Part shown: positions 56,981-64,000 of the stretch, one piece after another | How positions within the stretch are numbered: the first letter of the stretch is position 1 | Layout of the letters: the number at the start of each line of letters is the position of its first letter | From: Solea solea | Taxonomy: Eukaryota; Chordata; Actinopteri; Pleuronectiformes; Soleidae | Assembly (NCBI RefSeq): GCF_958295425.1 | Contig: NC_081151.1 | Location: forward strand, 23,380,799-23,444,798 | DNA length: 64,000 bases | Direction of reading: 5' to 3' | Position numbers and translations under genes: made by a program | Notes under the pieces: generated by a model | Database searches by the model: none | What the model was told of the DNA's origin: nothing | What the model saw: only the letters and a program-made list of their open reading frames with translations

Positions 56981-56981
<1 letters not shown>

Positions 56982-57249
56982 TGAGCGAGGCCACACGGCT
57001 CTCTGCCACCGCCCAACTCCATTAGAGAAGTTTTATTAAATGTTTCCTGCTCTCCAGAGACATGAAATGATGTTTGGCACGAAGGTTGGAGGAGGACGGG
57101 AAGTAGAGGGAGGTAGGGTGGGAGGAAGAAGGGAGGAGGGAGGAGGGCAGAGCAGTGATTCAATGGCTTTTTGGTGCTGATGCATTTGGAAGGCCCCATT
57201 GGTTATCTTTCCCTGCACTTAGAATCATGTGAGGATGGATGGGTGGAGT

Positions 57250-57500
57250 TTGTGTTTTTTTTTATCGATTACTAAATTAATTGTTTTAATCATCAATTCA
57301 TTGGTTTGAGTGTTTTATTTAAAAAAAAAATCTTAAATGTGAATATTTTCTGCTTTCTTTGCTCCAAAAACCAAGAAATCATTCAAACTGAGTTATTTTG
57401 TGTTTGTGGACAAAAACAAGACATTTGAGAACATCATCATTTCCGCGTTTGAGAGACGCTGATAAGAGAAAATCATCAACAGATTAAGTTTCAGCCCAGT
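57250..57500. repeat. GGCTGCAAC fish repeat, diverged copy
   Basis: TTATCGATTACTAAATTAAT, TCTTAAATGTGAATATTTTC, TTTGCTCCAAAAACC and GGACAAAAACAAGACATTTG, in reverse order relative to the other copies. Confidence 0.6.
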
Positions 57501-58479
57501 TAATGCCCCTTTTTTACGTTCAGATAATTAGTTCTTAATGAAAATACGGATAGAGAAGCTGAATTAAAGAAAGTGTAATGATGCACAGGCAGTGTAACTT
57601 AAATATAGAGCTGTGGAACTGCCGTTTAACACCAGATATGATGTGGAAATACAGTCTCCATTATTTTACAGTAAATTCATCTGTGGATTATTTTAACAAA
57701 TACTTGTTTGGTCCAAAAAATGTCAGAAAATTTAAAAAATGTTTATTTTATTTTGGACATGGTTTGCTCCCAGCAAAAGGGCTGCAACTAAATTAATTGT
57801 CAAATACTTTGGTAATTGATAATTATTTTAATATAATTTGATAGTTTTTTTTTCATAGTTTGCAATAATATAAAGACATGGTTATGATAGGTATAAATAT
57901 AACAGACAAAATCTGAAATCTAACAACTAATTAAACCACTAAAGAAGTTAATATACAGTTCAATGTTGATTTAATGTAATATTGTAAAAGATATTGTTCA
58001 TTGTTTACACCAGTGTTGTTTTCTTTTCAAGGAAAACAACACTGAACCACGCTTTAAACCAGACCGTTGCCAACATTTGTTCCACGTTTTCCTCTTACAC
58101 TCAGACATTTTTTTAACGACTGATTTGAGATGATTTCTCTCGTAGATGCTCGTTTTTACTGAATATTTCCGCTAAAGCTGCAGGAAAAATCCCCTGAAGA
58201 GCCGTTTGTTTCTGAAACGCTCTGAGCTGCAGAATTACCCCGGCAGCCGTGTCCACCACCGCTTCATCCAAAGCTGATTATTAGCTATTTCCTGCTGCCT
58301 GCTTTGAAGTCGGATCACAACTCCTGACTCTGGAGTCAAGTGCAGCGCAGAGTCAAAATGGATTCTACACAAAATAATTCATAGTTTCTCTCCAAAAAAA
58401 ACCCCAAAACAAACAAACACATTTCTCGTAGCCGTTGAGTGCAGAGTGAAATCAGTTAAATGAGCTGTGTGTCTGCTCG

Positions 58480-58570
58480 TCCCTCACGCTGCTGCTGATG
58501 CTGCTGCTGCTCTGCTGATGCTGCTGCTGCTGATGCTGCTCTGCTGATGCTGATGCTGCTCTCCTTTTCA
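58480..58570. repeat. CTGCTGATG repeat cluster
   Basis: Repeated CTGCTGATGCTG units; open frames here are Gln/Ala-type artefacts. Confidence 0.85.
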
Positions 58571-60278
58571 CACGCTGACAACGTGTGTGTGTGTGTGTGA
58601 GGCAGTTGTCCTGCTGACGTCATGTTCAATGGAAACACACACGCTGAGCTTCCTGCTCGATGCTCGGAGCGGCCAGCGCTCCCCGTTTGGTCCGATGGGA
58701 CCGGTCTGAGCTTCTGACCTTTGACCTCCCCGTGTTGCCGTCTGTCTGCGAAGAGTAATAACACAGTTCTGTCAGCGCTGACGGTCCGTGAGAGTCTGAA
58801 AATCACATGACTAAACATGTTTTCTTTGACTCCGCTGAATATCCCGGGATTTCAAAATAAGAGCGTTTTGTTTTGCTGTCTTAAAAGTCTTTGTACAAAT
58901 GTACAAACCTAATCGTCCTTTTGTTTCTATCACACATACTGAAGCCGATCTGAAGAAATCATTCAAACCAAGGGTTGTTGTATGATAATATAGAGTTCAA
59001 CATTATTTATTTTGAAACGAATAAAAAACGTAAACACAATCTCTGAGGTATTGTTCAGCTTCTTAAAGCTCCACTTCACTTTACTCATTCCAGAGATAAA
59101 TGTGTTATTTCATCGTCAGACGGTGGATCTGAGATACACGTCTCATTCCCACGACAACCAGGGGACGTTGGGATTGAAAATAATTGTTAAAACTTTAACT
59201 TCAAAGTGACAATAAAAGCCCTACACTGCTCGTCACTGTGTGGGGTTAAAAGGTATAAAAAAAGCGGGTCAAATTGAATCCAACTCTGTAATAGAACAAA
59301 CACAGCAGCATGGTAACTGTTGATTTGTTAAGTTTACTCTTCAGTTGACCAGAAACAGCTGAAACAGCCCTTTAAATGTGAGTTTTTTGGGGCTTCTTTG
59401 CTCCGTAAAACAAAGACATCATTAACATTGATGAATATTGGTTTGAGAAACACTGATCGTTTCCGCCCCCTAAGGCGTCAACAGGACAAACCCTGCTTTT
59501 ATTCTTGGTTTTCATGTTTTCATGTTTCCATGTTTCCGTGTGGATTAGAACCGTCTCTCTTCATATTGAGTTTTTTCTTCTTCTTTTATTTTCACTCCTT
59601 CTTCTTGCGAGTGTTTGTCCAGTGGAGCGCGAGGTGAAGTCAGCGAGTGTAAAGCCTCGACCTTCTGCAATTACACGAGGGTCACTGGTGAATTACATTT
59701 CCTCACTCCAACGCGTTCACAGGGAAACTCTGGAGTTGGTGCGATGTTAGCGCCGCCAGGTGTGTGTGTGCGCGCGTGTGTGTGTGTGTGTGCGTGCGTG
59801 TGCGTGTGTGTGCGTGCGTGTGTGTGTGTGTGTGTGCGTGTGTGTGTGCACAGTCTGCACTGATGAAACAATCGACTTTTTCCTTTCATCTCCCCTCGAA
59901 TTGGTTCCTGCTCGTGTGTGACCTTTGACCTCCTCACATGAGCGAGCCGTACGAGTCCCTCGCTGGTGTTTTCCCTGTTAGAGCGAGGAAGTGGAGGATG
60001 AGTGAGTGACGGGTGGGCAGGTGGGCGGGCAGGTGGGCGGCGGCCACGTTTAAGCACATGTGATAAACCACCTGCTGAGAGGAGTTTATTGATTTAACCA
60101 GGAATAAAACTCAGTGATCAGATTAGATTTTAGTTGACTATACTTGTGATTTGTGATGGTTGGAAGGTCAGAGGTTCTGTTTGGTTTTGGAAAGAACTTA
60201 AAGGACTTTATATCAGTAAAAGTCCTGGAAGGGCATAATGGACAAAATCACACCAGCCTTCTTCATCCACCCTTTTTC

Positions 60279-60319
<41 letters not shown>

Positions 60320-60872
60320 AATAACTAACTAACAAGGGGCCAAAGACAATTGTGAAATGTTTCTGTTGTTGTTTGTAAAGGAACTTTGTCTTCCTGGTCA
60401 GGACAGGGGGACAACACACTCACATATGGTGTTAAAACAATAGAATATGTATATTTTGTACAGTGCTCTATAAACTCAGATATATTTTCAATACAAGTCA
60501 TAAAACAGAGATGATTCTGCCTCCAAGTCATTGAAAAATACTTTAAAGAATTCCAATACGACAGTTTTGTAGCTGTTCCTAGAAGATTGAGTGTATTTAA
60601 ATGTATTTAAGACACTCGCAACTTTTCCACTGTTAAGACTCAGTTTTACGGTTAGAATTAGGTTCAACTTATTCAAACTTTAGTTCTCGGCCACATACTG
60701 ATAAAATAATAGGATAATAATAACCTTTAAATAACAAGAACTCCCGGTTTTCTCCGCTTGTTTCACGTTTAATGAAATATCTCTTTTTTTTACAAAAAGC
60801 AAATGATGAACAACCTCGAATGTCTTGAGAAAAATATGTGGAATTCCAACAATTTTATGCCTGAGTTTAGCG

Positions 60873-60873
<1 letters not shown>

Positions 60874-60933
<60 letters not shown>

Positions 60934-61150
60934 ACACAGACACACACACACTATCTACTAACCAACATTTGAAATGTAATATTGGACCCTCTGGTGTGCC
61001 GTCCATTTGACACCTGTGTGTGTGTTTGTCGCCTCTCTTTCTGTCATTAACACCGACCTTGTCAGGACCTGTTGTCCTTATAGAGACCAAAACCTGGACC
61101 TAATGAGGCAGAACCTCAGTGGTTGTAACTTTAGGGCGACGATTTGAGTT
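60874..61150 (+). repeat. (CA)n tract plus (TG)n-linked interspersed repeat, copy C
   Basis: (CA)n to about 60950. From 61010, TGTGTGTGTTTGTCGCCTCT, CTTGTCAGGACC and AATGAGGCAGAACCTCA, the same series as copies A and B. Confidence 0.75.
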
Positions 61151-61373
61151 TTAATGATTTTAATGTTTTAATGCTTATGATTAAGGTTATTTTAGTTTAG
61201 TCTGTCTGAGCAAATGAATGGAAGTCAATGCAGAGTCCTGAGAAGAGGAGCTGCACAAACCTGTGTGTGTGTGTGTCTGTCTGTGTGTGTGTGAGACAGG
61301 ATGTATTTGTGGTAGTGTGGTCACACTGAGGTGGCTGTCGTGGTTGTTCTAGTAGTTAGAGAAGCACCTGTGA

Positions 61374-61404
<31 letters not shown>

Positions 61405-61915
61405 GTCAGAGAGAACATTACATCCTGCTCTTTAACCTCTCGTCTCAAACTCTTCCCTGTGGACTTCTTGGTCACAGAGACACCAGGAGATACTTTACCC
61501 TGTGTGTGTGTGTGTTGCCTGTGGGTGAACATTAGTCGTCTTCCTCCTCCTCCTCCTCCTTCCATCAGTGTCTGTCTTTCTCTTTTTTCGTCCTGGTCGA
61601 TGAAGCAGGAACTCAAACATCTTTCCTCCACACGGCCCCTCCCTCTGAGCAAACTCTGCTCTTTGTCCCTCGTCCTCGCACACACACACATGTATATCTG
61701 CTGGTGTGTTTGTTCTGGCTGTGTGCAGATCATCCCCACAGAGAGCAGGAAAGAGGAGGAGGAGGAGGAGGAGGAGAAGAGAGAGAGAGAGAGAAGATGG
61801 TGTGAGAAACGGTCACACGGTGTCTTATTTTTTACATTTTTATTAGTTTGCCTCAGCAGTTTTTCCAAATCACTCTCTGACAACTCGCCCACTAAAAAAG
61901 TGTATTTGTGAGTGA

Positions 61916-61918
<3 letters not shown>

Positions 61919-61960
<42 letters not shown>

Positions 61961-62008
61961 TGAGTGAGTGTGTGTGTGTGTGTGTGTGTGAGTGAGTGTG
62001 TGTGAGGA
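61919..62008 (+). repeat. (TG)n with TGAG interruptions
   Basis: TG tracts separated by GAGTGAGTGAG; adjacent (TG)n tracts follow at 62289-62314, 62404-62432, 62461-62490 and 62591-62622. Confidence 0.9.
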
Positions 62009-62404
62009 GGGTTTTGAAAGTGACCTCTGGATGACTTGTGCTTGGTGTTTCCGGTGAATGTGTGAAAGTTTAACACATCAACTCTGAAACCTCATCATTT
62101 CCACCTTTGACAGACTGTGATCAGTGTTCTCTGACAGTCATGGAGCAAACAGCTGATCCGTCCATCCATGGACTGACTGAGACAACGAGGGACGTGGACA
62201 TCGATGTCGTTGATTTCATGACGCACTTTAAAATCACTCATTTTAACTTATTTAAATCATTTAAAGACACAGGTCTGAGATTACACACTGTGTGTGTGTG
62301 TGTGTGTGTGTGTGTTCTGCCAAATAGCAACTAACCTGAAGGCGAGGGACGGACAGACGAGGACAGTTTGAATCAGGCCAGGGGGCAACAACTCTCTTTT
62401 GACA

Positions 62405-62435
<31 letters not shown>

Positions 62436-62584
62436 GATGAATTACCATGACACAAACTGTGGGTGTGTGTGTGTGTGTGTGTGTGTGTGTCTTGGGGCAG
62501 GTTCTGCAAAGAGTGAAAAGGGTGAGAGAGAGGCTAGTGCTCAGCCACCTGGCTCCAAGGCAGTCACCTGGTCTAATAGGGTTT

Positions 62585-62623
<39 letters not shown>

Positions 62624-63521
62624 TCCTGTGGCTGTATTTGAGCAGTCCACTCTTCCATGAGTTTGCCTTGAAAAGCCCTGATGTCGCGCCCCTCTCTCTT
62701 CTCTTGTATCTCCCCCCGTGTTCTCGGGCCGCCGCCGGGCGCACACGTGCGTCTGTGCGTGAAACAGACGAGTGAGCGAGCGAGCGACGGCGACATTTAT
62801 AACAAACCAGAACGTGATTGGTTTAAAAAATAAATAAATAAATAAAAAAAACACAGCAGCCATGAAACACGTGAAACAATGTTCCTTCCATCTGTTCACT
62901 CAGTGTTGTTCTAACACCTGAAGCTACACATGAACACGGAATCATAACGATAACATCTTTATTTACATCTCACTCCTCAACACACACTCACAAAGTGCTT
63001 CACAAGTGAAAAGACCACAGAGTAGTGATGTCATAAAAGTGTCAAACGTTGGCATTTAAAGGTGCAGTGTGTGTAATAGTATGTCTAGTTTGTCCTTTGT
63101 GGGCTCCTGTAAAAACCCGGCTCCTCATGTGAATATAAACGTCTTATTCTGGCAAAATGGAAATCAGTAATGATAGAAAATCAAGTAGAATTATCTTCAT
63201 TTGCTGCCAACTGAGAATAATCTCACCTAGATTATGAATTATGGGTTTATCAACAAAGCCAGAAGGAAAAAGAAAAGAAACCTGGAGCTCCCTGTATTAT
63301 TGATTATTTAAGATAAGATCCTCCTTTATTGGCTTCACAATAGGATGGTAGCAAAGGTGATAAATGGTCATGGACCGGGGGAATAAAAGTACAAGATTAA
63401 TGGTAATAATTAAGATTTAAAATAAATGGAACAATGGAAAATACAGGTTTATAGGACAAAATAACGTTCAGCTGTAAGTACATTCAAATAAATAAATGCT
63501 CATATACATAAGAACGGTCTG

Positions 63522-63625
63522 GAAGTGTGTGTGTGTGTGTGTGTGTGTGTCTGTGGGTCTGTATCTATGTCTGTGTGTGTGTGTGTGTGCGTGTGTGTGT
63601 GTGTGTGTGTGTGCGTGTGCGTGTC
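63522..63625 (+). repeat. (TG)n compound microsatellite
   Basis: TG runs with TCTGTGGG and GTATCTATGTC interruptions near the window end; a (CTGT)n run follows at 63793-63820. Confidence 0.9.
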
Positions 63626-63792
63626 AGTGTTAATGAGACGTCCTGTATCACGGGCGTCCTCTGCTGCGTCTCGTGGCCTCGTCTTCAGCTTTGAGTGCTC
63701 GTCTCATCCATCAGTGTCGCGTTGAACGCTGTGAACGACTGTTTCCTCCAGCACCAGTTAAACAACAGCAGCTCTGCCTCAGATATTTACTC

Positions 63793-63827
<35 letters not shown>

Positions 63828-64000
63828 GTGTGCCTGGAGTTTCTTCTCTTTCAGCGTTTGTCACTTTAGGAAACATGTGCTCTTCATTTGTTTATGATAT
63901 TCAGTGTCATGTTCATCACCTGGTCCACAGTTGAACAGCAGAAATCACCAGACTACGACCTTGAACTCAAGAAATCTCTGCCGTTTGTTGCATTTTTCAA

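Overview
The window looks like nuclear DNA from a ray-finned fish, probably a percomorph teleost. Genes have many short introns with GT/AG borders, (TG)n/(CA)n tracts are very abundant, a common fish interspersed repeat recurs many times, and all recognisable proteins are vertebrate orthologues. The gene order DTD2 - NUBPL - ARHGAP5 matches, from memory, human 14q12. SNAPC1 and YIPF6 sit beside it here but lie elsewhere in human.

Layout. SNAPC1 (131-4932, minus, 8 coding exons, complete) and YIPF6 (5790-7443, plus, 2 coding exons, complete) are divergent around an 857-bp shared promoter region. A repeat-bearing spacer leads to a 17-coding-exon gene (10655-18955, plus) that is the most unusual object here. 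It carries three integrase-type HHCC zinc fingers, two THAP zinc fingers, a disordered linker and a C-terminal domain homologous to the D-aminoacyl-tRNA deacylase DTD2. The true DTD2 (19354-20523, minus, 3 exons, complete) lies immediately beyond, tail to tail with this fusion gene. An unrecognised intronless ORF of 255 codons follows (21563-22330, minus). Next are a minisatellite, a strong hairpin, and NUBPL (23231-26871, plus, 11 coding exons, complete). About 7 kb of intergenic sequence full of repeats precedes ARHGAP5 (plus). For ARHGAP5 the window holds a CpG-rich promoter with a probable non-coding exon (to 34239), the large coding exon (42307-46041) and one further exon (48545-48695). 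The RhoGAP catalytic exons are not seen and should lie past the right edge.

Repeats. The most informative are a palindromic fold-back element family (about ten full or partial copies), one complete non-autonomous hAT element with an 8-bp target duplication, a fish repeat beginning GGCTGCAACTAA, a (TG)n-linked repeat in three places, and a 223-bp pure (GT)n tract.

Functionally the recognised genes are housekeeping: snRNA promoter recognition (SNAPC1), Golgi membrane traffic (YIPF6), translation proofreading (DTD2), mitochondrial complex I assembly (NUBPL) and Rho signalling (ARHGAP5). They do not form a pathway. The fusion gene is the candidate for new biology: transposon-derived DNA-binding modules joined to a tRNA-editing fold whose active-site motifs have changed. 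Exon borders were derived by hand from splice motifs, reading phase and remembered vertebrate family sequences; no search or alignment program was run.
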